Part shown: positions 1 to 9,073 of the stretch, piece after piece
How the letters are laid out: each line of letters begins with the position of its first letter
How positions within the stretch are numbered: position 1 is the stretch's first letter
Origin: Alkaliphilus flagellatus
GTDB lineage: Bacteria; Bacillota; Clostridia; Peptostreptococcales; Natronincolaceae
Assembly: GCF_018919215.1 (NCBI RefSeq)
Contig: NZ_JAHLQK010000008.1
Span: 1 to 64,000, forward strand
Length of the DNA: 64,000 nucleotides
Reading direction: 5' to 3'
The notes under the pieces: model-generated
Database searches by the model: none
The model's input: only the letters and a program-made list of their open reading frames with translations
Told to the model about the DNA's origin: nothing
Made by a program: the position numbers and the translations under genes

Positions 1-162
1 GTTTAATCTTACTGGATTATTGTCACAATCTCCTAGAGTTTCAGCTTTAACTTCAACGCAAGATGTCTTACATTCAGGTTTTTTGTGTATTATAGCATTT
101 TCAAATCTATTATTATGACAATCTACATCTCTTTTATTTACGAAAACTTCTCTATTATTCAA
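1..162 (-). CDS. Unrecognised Cys-rich protein, N-terminal part only
   Basis: An open frame of 54 codons runs off the left edge of the window. It starts with TTG at 162, eight bases after a perfect GGAGG (171-175), which is why I call it despite the rare start codon. The visible part is hydrophilic, with Asn/Lys/Asp-rich stretches and cysteines at residues 15, 31, 35 and 46. There is no signal peptide or membrane segment. I do not recognise a family. A spore-surface or metal-binding role would be a guess from the Cys content only. Confidence 0.6.
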   Translation of the reverse strand, partial: MNNREVFVNKRDVDCHNNRFENAIIHKKPECKTSCVEVKAETLGDCDNNPVRLN

Positions 163-175
163 TTTAATTTCCTCC

Positions 176-870
176 TATCAGTCTTTTATGATGTCTAAAA
201 TCCTATTGTCCTCTTACCTAGTACATAGTATTCTGTCATTATATTTTGGTGAATTTTATTTAAGAATTTTTTAAAGTTACTTAAGTTTACACAAGATTTC
301 TTTACAATCTTTCATTTAAAAACCATGGTACAACAATATTTGATCATATTAAATGATTGGACATAAAGGTACTCTAGCTAAAACTAGTTTTATATCAGAA
401 AAGTTGCTTATTGCTTTGCTTCTTTCCCAATACAAGTATATTGTAGATTTGAAAAAATGTTCCTATAAAAATTTTTAAAAATGTGCATCTCTAGTTCGAC
501 TCTATTTTTAAAATATTTGTACAAATCAAGGTATTAATATAATTTTGTTCTATAGCATACATTCCATATAGCTCAATATAATGTAGTATAAAACGGCATA
601 AAAACTGTGTATGTTTTACAAATCATTAATAGAGATCTGAAACCATGTACTACTCAAATAGATCCACTAAGTTTACTACCTTAATTGAGGATCCTTTAGC
701 ATAAGAGATTGTTTAGGCAATTTGTCGATACTAGGCAAGTTGCCTTTTTATAATCCCTACCAATCTTTTAATTTGTTATATACCAAAATCATCAGTTATT
801 TCATAAGAGAATCCATAGAGTTTTGGTAAGTAAGCATGTATTATAGCATATGATATTTTTTATGCAGAAT
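176..870. other. Gene-free AT-rich stretch
   Basis: About 700 bases with stops in all frames and no ORF with a ribosome binding site. It holds the upstream region of the TTG-started gene at 162 and one plus-strand terminator-like hairpin at 715-749 with no gene before it. It may be a decayed gene or a large regulatory region; nothing in it is recognisable. Confidence 0.5.
715..749 (+). terminator. Orphan plus-strand terminator-like hairpin
   Basis: AGGCAA and TTGCCT arms (6 bp) with a 19-base loop are followed by TTTT on the plus strand. No plus-strand gene precedes it, so it may be the remnant of a lost gene or belong to an unannotated short RNA. Confidence 0.35.
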
Positions 871-900
871 AAAAAATAGGGTAAAGCCTAAGCTCTACCC
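871..900 (-). terminator. Terminator of the small hydrophobic protein gene
   Basis: On the minus strand GGGTAGAGCT and GGCTTTACCC form a 10-bp stem (879-900, with two G-T pairs) and a two-base loop, followed by a U-rich tract (871-878). It lies directly after the stop codon of the gene at 917-1105. Confidence 0.75.
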
Positions 901-916
901 TTATTCATCTACCTTT

Positions 917-1105
917 TTAGCATCCAAAAATTCCACGTCCACAAAATAGTACAACAAGTAATAGGAAGAAGAAAAGTAGGCTATCTCCTGATCCTTTAAA
1001 AATACCACAGTTACAGAAAATTATCACCAATATCAAGAAGAAGAAAAGTAAACTACTTTGAGTTCCTCCAAACAAACCACCTAAACCTAGATTACATTCA
1101 CCCAT
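917..1105 (-). CDS. Small hydrophobic protein made of two 24-residue repeats
   Basis: A 62-residue protein with a Gly-rich N-terminus (residues 5-14) and two tandem 24-residue units (15-38 and 39-62). Each unit contains a hydrophobic core of the form SLLFFFL, then Val/Ile/Leu residues, then FC and GIF. Six cysteines sit outside or at the ends of the two cores, and each core could cross a membrane. ATG at 1105 is preceded by AGGTAGGTG, and a good terminator follows, so this looks like a real monocistronic gene. Short Gly/Cys proteins with one hydrophobic stretch are common sporulation-associated products in Firmicutes. That role is inferred from composition only; I cannot name a family. Confidence 0.65.
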   Translation of the reverse strand: MGECNLGLGGLFGGTQSSLLFFFLILVIIFCNCGIFKGSGDSLLFFFLLLVVLFCGRGIFGC

Positions 1106-1235
1106 ATATTACACCTACCTTTTCGAATTTTAGGTACCGCTAAATACACAACCTTTTTCTCTTTCAGTCCTAAGACTATCTATAGTTGTAATATATATTA
1201 TGAAATTATCTATAAATTGTTCTATATTTTTCTAT

Positions 1236-1267
1236 AAAAAATAAAAAGGGGGAACCTAAGTTACCCC
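1236..1267 (-). terminator. Second terminator after rpsI
   Basis: On the minus strand GGGGTAAC and GGTTCCCCC pair around CTTA, followed by TTTTTATTTTTT. It lies 10 bases beyond the first rpsI terminator, giving a tandem pair that isolates the rplM-rpsI transcript from the small gene downstream. Confidence 0.7.
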
Positions 1268-1271
1268 AACA

Positions 1272-1309
1272 TTAATAAATCCCCCAAACATCAATGTTTG
1301 AGGGATTTT
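1272..1309 (-). terminator. First terminator after rpsI
   Basis: A long stem (AATCCC, T-G, CAAACAT paired with ATGTTTG and GGGGATT) with a two-base loop lies 15 bases after the rpsI stop codon and is followed by a T-rich tail on the minus strand. Confidence 0.8.
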
Positions 1310-1323
1310 GTATTTTATAAATA

Positions 1324-1716
1324 TTATCTCTTTGAGAATTGTGGTGCACGTCTTGCTGCTTTTAAACCGTATTTCTTTCTTTCCTTAGCTCTTGCATCTC
1401 TAGTTAAGAAACCAGCTTTTTTAAGAGTTCCTCTTAATTCTTCATCAGACTTTACTAATGCTCTAGCGATTCCGTGTCTTAAAGCTCCAGCTTGTCCAGT
1501 GTATCCTCCACCTGCCACTGTTGCGATTACATCGAATCTACCTAATGTTTCTGTAATTGTTAGAGGCATTCTAACATCTCTCTTTAAAGTTTCATATTTA
1601 AAATATTCTTCGATATCTCTGTTGTTTATTTTAACATTTCCTTCACCAGGAACTAATCTTACTCTAGCGATAGATTGCTTTCTTCTACCTGTTCCGTAAT
1701 AAGCTACTCTTGCCAT
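1324..1716 (-). CDS. rpsI: 30S ribosomal protein S9
   Basis: S9 (uS9), 130 residues, the usual length. It carries the family signature [19 protein letters not shown] and ends in the typical basic tail closing in S-K-R, which reaches the P-site tRNA in the 30S subunit. ATG at 1716 follows a GGAGG. It is the last gene of the rplM-rpsI pair, 29 bases after rplM, and is followed by two tandem terminators. The rplM-rpsI pairing is nearly universal in bacteria, which supports the call. Confidence 0.98.
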   Translation of the reverse strand: MARVAYYGTGRRKQSIARVRLVPGEGNVKINNRDIEEYFKYETLKRDVRMPLTITETLGRFDVIATVAGGGYTGQAGALRHGIARALVKSDEELRGTLKKAGFLTRDARAKERKKYGLKAARRAPQFSKR

Positions 1717-1745
1717 CCATAACTCCTCCTTTCAAATTTCCTACT

Positions 1746-2174
1746 TTATATATCTAATGCTTCTGGTTTTTGAGCTTCGTGATTGTGGTTTGGTCCAGCA
1801 TATACTTTTAATTTTGTAAGCATTTGTCTTCCAAGTCTATTTTTTGGAAGCATACCTTTTACCGCATTGTAAACAAGCTTTTCAGGTTTTTCAGCAAGAA
1901 GTCTTCTAAAAGAAACTTGTTTTAATCCACCTGGATGTCCTGTATGATAAGTATAGAAAGATTGATCTAATTTCTTACCAGTTAAAACTACCTTCTCTGC
2001 ATTAACAACGATTACAAAATCACCAGTGTCTACATAAGGTGTAAATTCTGGCTTGTTTTTTCCTCTTAAAATTGTAGCGATTTCTGTTGAAAGTCTACCT
2101 AAAGTTTTTCCTTCAGCATCGACAATATACCACTTTCTTTCAACTTCATTCGGTTTTGCCATATATGATTTCAT
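1746..2174 (-). CDS. rplM: 50S ribosomal protein L13
   Basis: L13 (uL13), 142 residues, an early-assembly protein of the large subunit. The N-terminal motif [14 protein letters not shown] and the internal [12 protein letters not shown] and HPGGLK segments are diagnostic. ATG at 2174 has AAGGAGGG upstream. It has its own promoter (2285-2313) overlapping the 3' end of truA, giving a leader of about 100 bases with a GATCC/GGATC hairpin. L13 autoregulates through its leader in some Firmicutes; whether this leader does so is unknown. Confidence 0.98.
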   Translation of the reverse strand: MKSYMAKPNEVERKWYIVDAEGKTLGRLSTEIATILRGKNKPEFTPYVDTGDFVIVVNAEKVVLTGKKLDQSFYTYHTGHPGGLKQVSFRRLLAEKPEKLVYNAVKGMLPKNRLGRQMLTKLKVYAGPNHNHEAQKPEALDI

Positions 2175-2284
2175 TGTTTTCCCTCCTTGTAAATCATCGA
2201 TTTTTAAATGTTATCTTGTTTTTGTCACGTTCTATATATGTGTCAAGATCCGGGGCAGTGGATCATATTTACACACTCTCGTAT

Positions 2285-2313
2285 ATTTTAATACAATGCG
2301 CCTAGTGTGTCAA
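2285..2313 (-). promoter_or_regulatory. Promoter of rplM-rpsI
   Basis: TTGACA (2308-2313), a 17-base spacer and TAAAAT (2285-2290) on the minus strand, a near-consensus housekeeping promoter. The -35 box lies inside the last codons of truA. Confidence 0.8.
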
Positions 2314-3048
2314 GGGGTAAAATACCTTATCTAAAAATAATCCTTGGGGTGGCGCTGTATGACCTGCCACTGTTCTATCCTTGGTTTCAAGCGCCCTATT
2401 AATATGCTCTATCGATATTTTTCCCATACCAACTTCCACTAAAGTCCCTGTAATAATTCTAACCATATTGTATAGAAAACCATCGCCCTCTATATAAACA
2501 TATAGACTATTATCTTTAATTATAATATCTAAATTTCGGATAGTTCTCACTGTATTTTCAACACTACTGCCACTGGACATAAAGCCTCTAAAGTCATGGG
2601 TTCCTAGTAAAAGTTTTGCTCCATCTCTCATTTTTTTATGGTCTAACTTATAATGGACATGATAGCTATAGTTCCTAAGTAAGGGGTTTCTATACCTACC
2701 TTCATAAATATGATAAATATATCGTTTGCCAATAGCACTATACCGAGCATGAAAATCCATAGGAACCTCCATTGCATTAATAATAGAAATATCATTTGGT
2801 AGGTTGCTATTAAAAGCTAATGGAAGCCTATCTACTGGAATATTGCTTTCAAGTATAAAACTTGCCACTTGACCATAGGCATGAACACCAGCATCTGTTC
2901 TTCCAGACCCATTAATACTAAGTTCTTTACCTGTAAGTTTTTTTAGAGCTCTCATTATTTCTTCCTGTATTGTTCTACTATTAGGTTGAATTTGCCATCC
3001 ACTATAGTTTGTTCCATCATATTGAATTTCGACCATAATGTTTTTCAT
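2302..3048 (-). CDS. truA: tRNA pseudouridine(38-40) synthase TruA
   Basis: Converts uridines 38-40 of the tRNA anticodon stem-loop to pseudouridine. The catalytic motif G-R-T-D-A-G-V-H-A places the nucleophilic aspartate at residue 52; the GDGFLYNMVR segment of the second half is also present. I use ATG at 3048 (248 residues) because it is preceded by AGGA at good spacing. Upstream TTG (3084) and ATG (3072) give unneeded extensions, and the former would overlap ecfT. It is the last gene of the ecfA1-ecfA2-ecfT-truA operon, a common Firmicutes order. Confidence 0.95.
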   Translation of the reverse strand: MKNIMVEIQYDGTNYSGWQIQPNSRTIQEEIMRALKKLTGKELSINGSGRTDAGVHAYGQVASFILESNIPVDRLPLAFNSNLPNDISIINAMEVPMDFHARYSAIGKRYIYHIYEGRYRNPLLRNYSYHVHYKLDHKKMRDGAKLLLGTHDFRGFMSSGSSVENTVRTIRNLDIIIKDNSLYVYIEGDGFLYNMVRIITGTLVEVGMGKISIEHINRALETKDRTVAGHTAPPQGLFLDKVFYPLTH

Positions 3049-3073
3049 TGTATCATTCCTAACGGCTAACATC

Positions 3074-3874
3074 TTATAATGCAACTCGATGAAAAATTAA
3101 AACTGCTAATAAAAATGTGGTTACTACTAGAGCTACTGTATCTTTCCCTGTCATTTTTAATTCCTTCATTCTAGTACGATTTTCGCCACCACGATAGCAT
3201 CTTGCTTCCATAGCCATGGCTAATTCATCAGCTCTTCTAAATGCACTAATAAACAAGGGAACTAATAAAGGTACTAAGCTTTTTGCTCTACTAATAATAT
3301 TCCCACTTTCGAAATCAGCTCCACGAGCCATTTGTGCTTTCATAATCTTATCAGTTTCTTCAAGTAAAGTAGGGATAAACCTAAGAGCAATTGTCATCAT
3401 CATAGCTAACTCATGGGCTGGTACACCTATCTTTTTAAATGGGTTTAATAGATGTTCTATCCCATCTGTTAGTGCTATTGGTGAAGTAGTTAATGTTAAT
3501 AAAGAAGTTCCCATAACTAATAATACTAGTCTAATAGCCATAAAAAACGCCTGATATAAGCCTTCTCTTGTCATAACTAAAGGGCCTAGATTGAAAATAG
3601 GTTCTCCTTGTGTCATAAATATATTAATTATAAATGTAATTATTATTATTATTCTTAAAGGTTTTAATCCTTTAATAATGTATTTTATAGGTATTTTAGA
3701 TATATATACAGAAACAAATATAAAAGCAATAATATAAGCATAAGGAATAAAGGTATTAATAATAAATAATCCTATTATTAATGCAAAGGTAATCAGTATC
3801 TTAGTCCTCGGGTCTAATTTATGAACATAGGACCCTGTTGGATAATATTGACCAATTGTAATGTCTTTAAGCAT
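3074..3874 (-). CDS. ecfT: Energy-coupling factor transporter transmembrane protein EcfT
   Basis: The membrane scaffold of ECF-type importers, joining the two ATPases to exchangeable substrate-binding S components for vitamins or metals. The 266 residues hold several hydrophobic segments in the first 130 residues and another at the C-terminus. The two cytoplasmic coupling motifs are visible as ARG (183-185) and ARCYRG (224-229). Its start overlaps the ecfA2 stop by eight bases, suggesting coupled translation. No S-component gene lies nearby, so the module probably serves several solitary S proteins. Confidence 0.95.
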   Translation of the reverse strand: MLKDITIGQYYPTGSYVHKLDPRTKILITFALIIGLFIINTFIPYAYIIAFIFVSVYISKIPIKYIIKGLKPLRIIIIITFIINIFMTQGEPIFNLGPLVMTREGLYQAFFMAIRLVLLVMGTSLLTLTTSPIALTDGIEHLLNPFKKIGVPAHELAMMMTIALRFIPTLLEETDKIMKAQMARGADFESGNIISRAKSLVPLLVPLFISAFRRADELAMAMEARCYRGGENRTRMKELKMTGKDTVALVVTTFLLAVLIFHRVAL

Positions 3875-4730
3875 TTTTATTACTCCTTATCCATTTTAAA
3901 ATTTCTTCCTTAGCTTCTTCCACTGTAAATATATCTTCCCTTAGCTCAATACCCTTTGCCTTTAACGCTCTAATTAAATAGCTTATTTGTGGAACTCCAA
4001 GTCCTATAGATTCTAAGGTTTCTACCTGTTGGAATACTTCTCTAGGATCCCCAAGAAGTGCAATCTTTCCTCTATGCATAACAATAATACGGTCTACTAG
4101 CTTTGCAATATCCTCCATACTATGAGATACTAAAATAACCGTATTTTTATATTGGCTATGCAGCATTTTTATTTCTTCTAAAATTTCATCCCTTGTTCTA
4201 GGATCTAAGCCTGCCGTAGGTTCGTCTAATATTAACACTTCTGGTTTCATAGCGAATACTCCAGCAATAGCTACCCTTCTTCTTTGACCCCCACTTAGTT
4301 CAAATGGAGATCTGTCTTTTAATTCTTCAAATGAAAGCTTTACAAATTCCATAGCCTCCTTAATCCTTTCTTCTACTTCAGATTCTGATAACCCTAAGTT
4401 CAGAGGTCCAAAGGCAATATCCTTATATATTGTTTCTTCAAATAGTTGATGTTCTGGATATTGAAAAACTAAACCAACCTTTTTTCTTACATCTCTTAAC
4501 TTAACTGATTTGTCGGTAATATCAGTACCACTAATAATAATTTTACCAGAAGTGGGTTTTATCAATCCATTTAAATGCTGAGTTAAAGTAGACTTACCTG
4601 ATCCAGTATGACCTATGAGACCTATAAATTCTCCAGATTTAATCTCAACATTAACATTATCTAATGCCTTAGTTTCAAATGGGCTACCTGGGTTATATAC
4701 ATATGTTAAATTTTCTATTTTAATTGACAT
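3867..4730 (-). CDS. ecfA2: Energy-coupling factor ATPase EcfA2
   Basis: ABC ATPase of the ECF importer, 287 residues. It has Walker [10 protein letters not shown] (40-48), the Q-loop region [13 protein letters not shown] characteristic of EcfA proteins, the [13 protein letters not shown] signature and Walker B with DEPTAGLDP. It overlaps ecfA1 upstream by 16 bases and ecfT downstream by eight. It is assigned as A2 rather than A1 from its order and from the Q-loop sequence; the A1/A2 naming is a convention. Confidence 0.93.
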   Translation of the reverse strand: MSIKIENLTYVYNPGSPFETKALDNVNVEIKSGEFIGLIGHTGSGKSTLTQHLNGLIKPTSGKIIISGTDITDKSVKLRDVRKKVGLVFQYPEHQLFEETIYKDIAFGPLNLGLSESEVEERIKEAMEFVKLSFEELKDRSPFELSGGQRRRVAIAGVFAMKPEVLILDEPTAGLDPRTRDEILEEIKMLHSQYKNTVILVSHSMEDIAKLVDRIIVMHRGKIALLGDPREVFQQVETLESIGLGVPQISYLIRALKAKGIELREDIFTVEEAKEEILKWIRSNKNA

Positions 4731-5554
4731 AATCTCATCACCATTTCATCAACAGTTAATATATCTTGAGGTAAATCAATTCCCTCTTTTATCAATTCAT
4801 TAGTTAAGTCTGTTATTTGAGGTACATCTAATCCTAACTCTTTTAACTGCTCAACTTTAGAGAACACTTCTTTGGGTTTACCTTCCAAAACTATTTGCCC
4901 ATTTTCCATTACTATAACCCTATCTGCATCTACAGCTTCTTCCATAAAGTGGGTAATATGAACTATTGTAATATTTTCTTCTTTATTAAGCTTTTTTATA
5001 GTATTAATTACTTCCTTACGACCCGATGGATCTAACATCGCAGTTGGCTCATCAAAGATTATACAATTAGGTCTCATAGCAATGACTCCTGCAATAGCAA
5101 TTCTTTGTTTTTGTCCACCAGATAATAAATGTGGAGCTTTACCTCTATATTCTAGCATATCTACAATATTAAGAGCTTCTTCTACTCTTCTTATAATCTC
5201 TACTGGAGGAACACCTAAGTTTTCAGGCCCAAATGCAACATCTTCTTCTACAATTGTAGCTACAATTTGATTGTCAGGATTTTGGAATACCATTCCAGCT
5301 GTCTGCCTAATATTCCATATGTTTTCTTCCTCTTTTGTATTTAATCCTTTAACAAGTACGTCTCCCTTTGTAGGTAATAAAAGAGCATTCATATGTTTAG
5401 CCAAAGTTGACTTTCCTGAACCATTGTGTCCAATTACTACCACAAATTCACCGGACTCAACCGTAACTGTAACATCATTTAGGGCTAGCATACCTTCATC
5501 ATCATTATTTTTATACTGAAATTGTATATTATTAACCTCTATCATTTTACTCAT
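4715..5554 (-). CDS. ecfA1: Energy-coupling factor ATPase EcfA1
   Basis: The second ABC ATPase of the ECF module, 279 residues, forming a heterodimer with EcfA2. Walker A is GHNGSGKST (42-50), the Q-loop reads [16 protein letters not shown], the signature is [13 protein letters not shown] and Walker B ends in DEPTAMLDP. It is the first gene of its operon, with a promoter at 5611-5639. Paired EcfA ATPases sitting between the rplQ and truA genes is the classic Firmicutes arrangement. Confidence 0.94.
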   Translation of the reverse strand: MSKMIEVNNIQFQYKNNDDEGMLALNDVTVTVESGEFVVVIGHNGSGKSTLAKHMNALLLPTKGDVLVKGLNTKEEENIWNIRQTAGMVFQNPDNQIVATIVEEDVAFGPENLGVPPVEIIRRVEEALNIVDMLEYRGKAPHLLSGGQKQRIAIAGVIAMRPNCIIFDEPTAMLDPSGRKEVINTIKKLNKEENITIVHITHFMEEAVDADRVIVMENGQIVLEGKPKEVFSKVEQLKELGLDVPQITDLTNELIKEGIDLPQDILTVDEMVMRLCQLK

Positions 5555-5610
5555 CCTATAGTCCCTTCTTTATTTTCATATAATCATACGTCAAAATCTA
5601 AACATCTTAT

Positions 5611-5639
5611 ATTATAACTTATTTTCTACTTGTTGACTA
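5611..5639 (-). promoter_or_regulatory. Probable promoter of the ecf-truA operon
   Basis: TAGTCA (5634-5639), a 17-base spacer and TATAAT (5611-5616) on the minus strand. The -10 box is perfect and the -35 box matches in four positions. It lies about 55 bases upstream of ecfA1. Confidence 0.6.
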
Positions 5640-5656
5640 TGATTTATGTGTAAAAA

Positions 5657-5845
5657 GTCGTCTATCACTATGGAAGCAACTCCTATCACACTTATAATTA
5701 TGCTATTATTTTTACAATACTTCATGCCCATCTTAAACTTTTAACCTAGTTCAAAATTTCAAGTGCTTAGGATTTATTTTTAATTTAAAGTTATCAAAAC
5801 TCACCAATCTACTGCTTCTATAGAGAATCTTAATGATTAAAGGAT
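5657..5845 (+). repeat. Dispersed intergenic repeat, copy 1 (degenerate, with an insertion)
   Basis: This copy shares an initial block around GTCGTCTATCACTATGGAAG, the hairpin arm AAAATTTCAAGTGCTTAG (5753-5770) and a tail beginning CTGCTTCTA (5812-5820) with copies at 34345, 56978 and 59172. Extra bases separate the second and third blocks. It sits between the rplQ terminator and the ecf promoter. Confidence 0.5.
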
Positions 5846-5863
5846 TATACTTGTTTAAACAAT

Positions 5864-5902
5864 AAAAAAACAGGGACTAAGCCTATTAACTTAATCCCTC
5901 CT
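5864..5902 (-). terminator. Terminator of the S10-spc-alpha superoperon
   Basis: GGGATTAAG and CTTAGTCCC form a 9-bp stem around an eight-base loop, followed by TGTTTTTTT on the minus strand. It lies directly after the rplQ stop codon and is the first good terminator I see after rpsJ, about 16 kb upstream. Confidence 0.85.
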
Positions 5903-5907
5903 ATCTA

Positions 5908-6249
5908 TTATACTAATTCGATGATTACCATCTCTGCAGCGTCGCCTTTTCTTGGTCCAAGCTTCATAATACGTGTATATCCACCATTACGCTCTTGATA
6001 TTTTGGCGCAATTTCATCAAATAAATTCTTAACTACAGTTTCTTCTGTTATAAAGCTAAGAACTTGTCTTCTAGCATGTAGATCTCCTCTTTTTGCAAGA
6101 GTAATCATTTTTTCAGCTAGTCTTCTTGTTTCTTTAGCTCTTGTTTCTGTTGTTTCAATTCTACCGCTTTTTAATAAACTAGTTACTAGGTTTCTAAGCA
6201 TTAAATTTCTATGAGCGCTTACACGTCCTAATTTACGATAATGTGCCAT
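5908..6249 (-). CDS. rplQ: 50S ribosomal protein L17
   Basis: L17 (bL17), 113 residues, located near the peptide exit tunnel. The start M-A-H-Y-R-K-L-G-R and the segment [16 protein letters not shown] are diagnostic. It is the last gene of the alpha operon, 22 bases after rpoA, with a GGAGG before ATG at 6249. A strong terminator follows at once. Confidence 0.98.
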   Translation of the reverse strand: MAHYRKLGRVSAHRNLMLRNLVTSLLKSGRIETTETRAKETRRLAEKMITLAKRGDLHARRQVLSFITEETVVKNLFDEIAPKYQERNGGYTRIMKLGPRKGDAAEMVIIELV

Positions 6250-6271
6250 GTCTATCCCTCCTTACTACATC

Positions 6272-7219
6272 CTATTCATCGCTAGGTTTTAATCCAAGAC
6301 CTAACTCGTCAAGCTTTTTCTGAACTTCTTCAAGAGACTTTCTTCCAAGGTTTCTTACCTTCATCATATCCTCTTCAGACTTTTGAGCAAGTTCATCTAC
6401 TGTATTAATGCCTGCACGTTTCAGACAGTTATAGGATCTTACTGAAAGGTCAAGCTCTTCTATAGTCATTTCAAGAACCTTTTCCTTTTTATCCTCTTCT
6501 TTCTGTACCATGATCTCTACATCATTAACATGCTCAGTTAATGTAATGAATAGATTTAAGTGTTCATTCATTATCTTTGCTGCCAAAGATATAGCTTCAT
6601 CAGGCATAATACTTCCATCGGTAAAGACTTCAATAATCAGTCGATCATAGTCAGTAACTTGACCTACCCTTGTGTTCTCAACATAATAACTAACCTTTGT
6701 TACAGGAGTAAATATTGAGTCTATAGGTAGTACACCGATAGGCATTCCTGGGGTTTTGTTGTTTTCTGCTGGTACATATCCTCTTCCTTTAGCAATGGTT
6801 AATTCCATTGTTAGAGTTCCATCACTATCTAAGGTAGCAATATGCATTTCTGGACTAAGGATTTCAACGTCTGCATCTGCAATGATATCACCTGCAGTTA
6901 TAGTTCCTTCGCCTTTTGCTTCAATACGAACCGTTTTAGGCTCATTTCCGTGCATACGAATAGACAAGCCTTTTAAGTTAATTATAATCTCTGAAACATC
7001 CTCTTTTACACCTGGGATTGTAGAAAATTCATGTAAGACACCATCAATTTTTACAGACGTTACCGCCGCCCCAGGTAATGAAGATAACATAATTCTTCTT
7101 AGGGAATTCCCTAATGTGGTTCCATAACCTCTCTCTAGCGGCTCCACTGTAAACTTTCCATAGGTATTTTCTTCATTAATCTCTACTACTTCTACCTTTG
7201 GCTTTTCCATTTCTATCAT
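6272..7219 (-). CDS. rpoA: DNA-directed RNA polymerase subunit alpha
   Basis: RNA polymerase alpha, 315 residues. The N-terminal dimerisation and assembly domain carries [20 protein letters not shown]. The C-terminal domain (from about residue 245) carries the [16 protein letters not shown] and [12 protein letters not shown] helices that bind UP elements and activators. GGAGG lies 10 bases before ATG at 7219. It sits between rpsD and rplQ as in most bacteria. Confidence 0.98.
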   Translation of the reverse strand: MIEMEKPKVEVVEINEENTYGKFTVEPLERGYGTTLGNSLRRIMLSSLPGAAVTSVKIDGVLHEFSTIPGVKEDVSEIIINLKGLSIRMHGNEPKTVRIEAKGEGTITAGDIIADADVEILSPEMHIATLDSDGTLTMELTIAKGRGYVPAENNKTPGMPIGVLPIDSIFTPVTKVSYYVENTRVGQVTDYDRLIIEVFTDGSIMPDEAISLAAKIMNEHLNLFITLTEHVNDVEIMVQKEEDKKEKVLEMTIEELDLSVRSYNCLKRAGINTVDELAQKSEEDMMKVRNLGRKSLEEVQKKLDELGLGLKPSDE

Positions 7220-7281
7220 TGATTTGAACCCTCCTTTAGCATTTTCTCTATTATATTGAGGGCAACTGATTCTAAAAATTA

Positions 7282-7905
7282 TTATTTAGAGTATAGCTCT
7301 ACGATTAAGTTTTCTGCGATTGGTAAATCTATATCTTCTCTTGAAGGTAATGAAACTATTTTTCCCTCTAATTTTTCTGCATCAGCTGTTAACCAATTTG
7401 GAACATTTCCTTTAAAGTTTTCAGCTAAAGCTTTGAATTTATTTGATGACTTAGACTTTTCAGCAACAACAATAGTATCTCCTGCACTAACTAAATATGA
7501 AGGGATATCTACTTTTTTACCATTTACTAAAAAGTGTCCATGAACAACTAATTGTCTAGCTTCTGCTCTAGAAGCTCCAAAACCTAATCTATAAACAACG
7601 TTGTCTAGACGAGTTTCTAATATTCTTAAAAGGTTTTCACCTGTAATACCAGCTTGCTTATCAGCCATCTCAAAGTATTTTCTAAATTGAGACTCTAATA
7701 CACCATAGAATCTTTTTGCTTTTTGTTTTTCTCTTAATTGAATTCCATAGTTTGATAGTTTTTTTCTACTGTTACCGTGCTGTCCTGGAGCATAAGCTCT
7801 TTTAGAAATTGCACATTTATCTGTGTAGCATCTATCGCCTTTTAGGTATAATTTCATACCCTCTCTACGACATAATCTACATACCGCTTCTGTATATCTT
7901 GCCAT
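7282..7905 (-). CDS. rpsD: 30S ribosomal protein S4 (zinc-binding form)
   Basis: S4 (uS4), 207 residues, a primary 16S rRNA binder. Cysteines at residues 9, 12, 26 and 31 mark the zinc-binding form. The S4 RNA-binding domain around residue 95 reads [22 protein letters not shown]. Here rpsD lies inside the alpha operon, unlike Bacillus subtilis where it is a separate gene. In proteobacteria S4 represses the alpha operon by binding the leader ahead of rpsM, so the structured leader at 8735-8890 deserves attention. Confidence 0.98.
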   Translation of the reverse strand: MARYTEAVCRLCRREGMKLYLKGDRCYTDKCAISKRAYAPGQHGNSRKKLSNYGIQLREKQKAKRFYGVLESQFRKYFEMADKQAGITGENLLRILETRLDNVVYRLGFGASRAEARQLVVHGHFLVNGKKVDIPSYLVSAGDTIVVAEKSKSSNKFKALAENFKGNVPNWLTADAEKLEGKIVSLPSREDIDLPIAENLIVELYSK

Positions 7906-7928
7906 TTACTTACACCTCCCGATCTTCA

Positions 7929-8330
7929 TTAAACTCTTCTACGTTTTGGCGGTCTACAACCGTTATGTGGAATTGGAGTTACATCTTTAATAAGGTTAAC
8001 TTCAAGTCCTGCAGCTTGTAGTGAACGAATTGCAGCTTCTCTTCCTGCACCTGGTCCCTTAACATAAACTTCTACAGTTTTTAATCCGTGCTCCATAGCA
8101 GCCTTAGCAGCAGTTTCTGCAGCCATTTGAGCAGCGAAAGGAGTTGATTTTCTTGATCCTTTGAATCCTAATTGACCTGCACTAGCCCAAGAAATTACAT
8201 TTCCTTGCATGTCAGTTAAAGTAATAATTGAATTGTTAAATGTTGATTGAATATGTGCTTGACCACGTTCTATATTTTTACGTTCTCTTCTTCGAGTACG
8301 AACGCCTTTTTTCTTAGCTACCTTTGCCAT
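7929..8330 (-). CDS. rpsK: 30S ribosomal protein S11
   Basis: S11 (uS11), 133 residues, in the platform of the 30S subunit near the E site. The segments [34 protein letters not shown] and the C-terminal [18 protein letters not shown] are family hallmarks. It lies 22 bases after rpsM and 23 before rpsD in the alpha operon. Confidence 0.98.
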   Translation of the reverse strand: MAKVAKKKGVRTRRRERKNIERGQAHIQSTFNNSIITLTDMQGNVISWASAGQLGFKGSRKSTPFAAQMAAETAAKAAMEHGLKTVEVYVKGPGAGREAAIRSLQAAGLEVNLIKDVTPIPHNGCRPPKRRRV

Positions 8331-8352
8331 TCTCGCTGTACCTCCTTACCTA

Positions 8353-8724
8353 CTATTTTTTCTTCTTACGACCAACAGTTTTCTTAGGACCTTTTCTTGT
8401 ACGAGCATTAGTTTTTGTCTTTTGTCCTCTTACTGGCAATCCTTTAATATGTCTTAATCCTCTATAACATCTGATCTCTTTTAATCTCTTAATGTTTAAA
8501 GCGATTTCTCTTCTTAAATCCCCTTCAACATGATGATCTGAGTCGATAATTTTTCTTAAGTTATTTACTTCTTCCTCTGTTAAATCCTTTACTCTTGTAT
8601 CAGGATTAATACCTGCAGCAGCTAATATACCATTTGATGTTTTTCTACCGATACCAAATATATATGTTAAGCCAACTTCAACTCTTTTATCTCTTGGCAA
8701 GTCAACACCAGCTATTCTAGCCAT
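8353..8724 (-). CDS. rpsM: 30S ribosomal protein S13
   Basis: S13 (uS13), 123 residues, at the head of the 30S subunit where it contacts the 50S subunit and P-site tRNA. The start [10 protein letters not shown], the helix-two-turn-helix region and the C-terminal [20 protein letters not shown] segment are diagnostic. It is the first gene after a 219-base gap that holds a promoter and a structured leader. ATG at 8724 follows AGGAGG. Confidence 0.98.
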   Translation of the reverse strand: MARIAGVDLPRDKRVEVGLTYIFGIGRKTSNGILAAAGINPDTRVKDLTEEEVNNLRKIIDSDHHVEGDLRREIALNIKRLKEIRCYRGLRHIKGLPVRGQKTKTNARTRKGPKKTVGRKKKK

Positions 8725-8734
8725 ATTGATTTAC

Positions 8735-8890
8735 ACCTCCTAATTCTATTGTTCCACCATCTTATATTCTCTGTATTACTAGTCTTTTTCTAATGTAAAT
8801 TTAGATTTAAAATGAATATTTTGTATCGCAATAGCTTTTGGGGAATCAGTTAGAAACTGACGCAGCCGCTCCCGCAAGCTTATAACTACA
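8735..8890 (-). promoter_or_regulatory. Structured leader of the alpha operon
   Basis: The mRNA between the promoter at 8898 and rpsM contains an unusually GC-rich element (8832-8880). On the minus strand GGGA pairs with TCCC around a TCAGTT-TCT-AACTGA hairpin, leaving GCGGCTGCG unpaired, and outer GCTT and AAGC can close it. Because rpsD lies in this operon, an S4-binding autoregulatory leader is a reasonable inference; I see no proof. Confidence 0.5.
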
Positions 8891-8897
8891 ATACTGT

Positions 8898-8926
8898 ATT
8901 ATACTATAAAACAACTGAAAGTTCCA
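8898..8926 (-). promoter_or_regulatory. Probable promoter inside the superoperon, before rpsM
   Basis: A perfect TATAAT (8898-8903) on the minus strand lies 17 bases from a weak -35 match TGGAAC (8921-8926). It would give the alpha operon its own transcript in addition to read-through from the spc genes. Confidence 0.5.
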
Positions 8927-8943
8927 GTAGTATTTAAACTAGT

Positions 8944-9057
8944 TTAACCTTGTTTTTGTTTGTGTTTAGGATTTTCGCAGATAACCATAACTCTGCCATT
9001 CCTTTTGATTATTTTACACTTTTCACAAATTGGTTTAACCGATGGTCTAACCTTCAT
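8944..9057 (-). CDS. rpmJ: 50S ribosomal protein L36 (zinc-binding form)
   Basis: L36 (bL36), 37 residues, [15 protein letters not shown] at the start and the cysteines and histidine of the zinc ribbon (C11, C14, C27 and H32). It is too short for ordinary gene finding but is unmistakable. ATG at 9057 follows AAGGAGGG. It lies 16 bases after infA, as in most Firmicutes, and ends before the alpha-operon promoter. Confidence 0.97.
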   Translation of the reverse strand: MKVRPSVKPICEKCKIIKRNGRVMVICENPKHKQKQG

Positions 9058-9073
9058 TGTTATCCCTCCTTGA

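Noticed and set aside
410-470. A further copy of the dispersed repeat in the left gap
   Set aside because: Only short stretches such as GCTTTGCTTCTTT resemble it; no paired arms or ordered blocks.
1298-1699. Long plus-strand frame opposite rpsI, and similar frames opposite many ribosomal genes
   Set aside because: They mirror the codon pattern of the real minus-strand genes, have no ribosome binding sites and encode low-complexity sequence rich in Ser, Leu and Phe.
2175-2284. A defined L13 leader before rplM
   Set aside because: A small GATCC/GGATC hairpin is present but the rest does not clearly match the known L13-leader layout; mentioned only as a possibility in the rplM entry.
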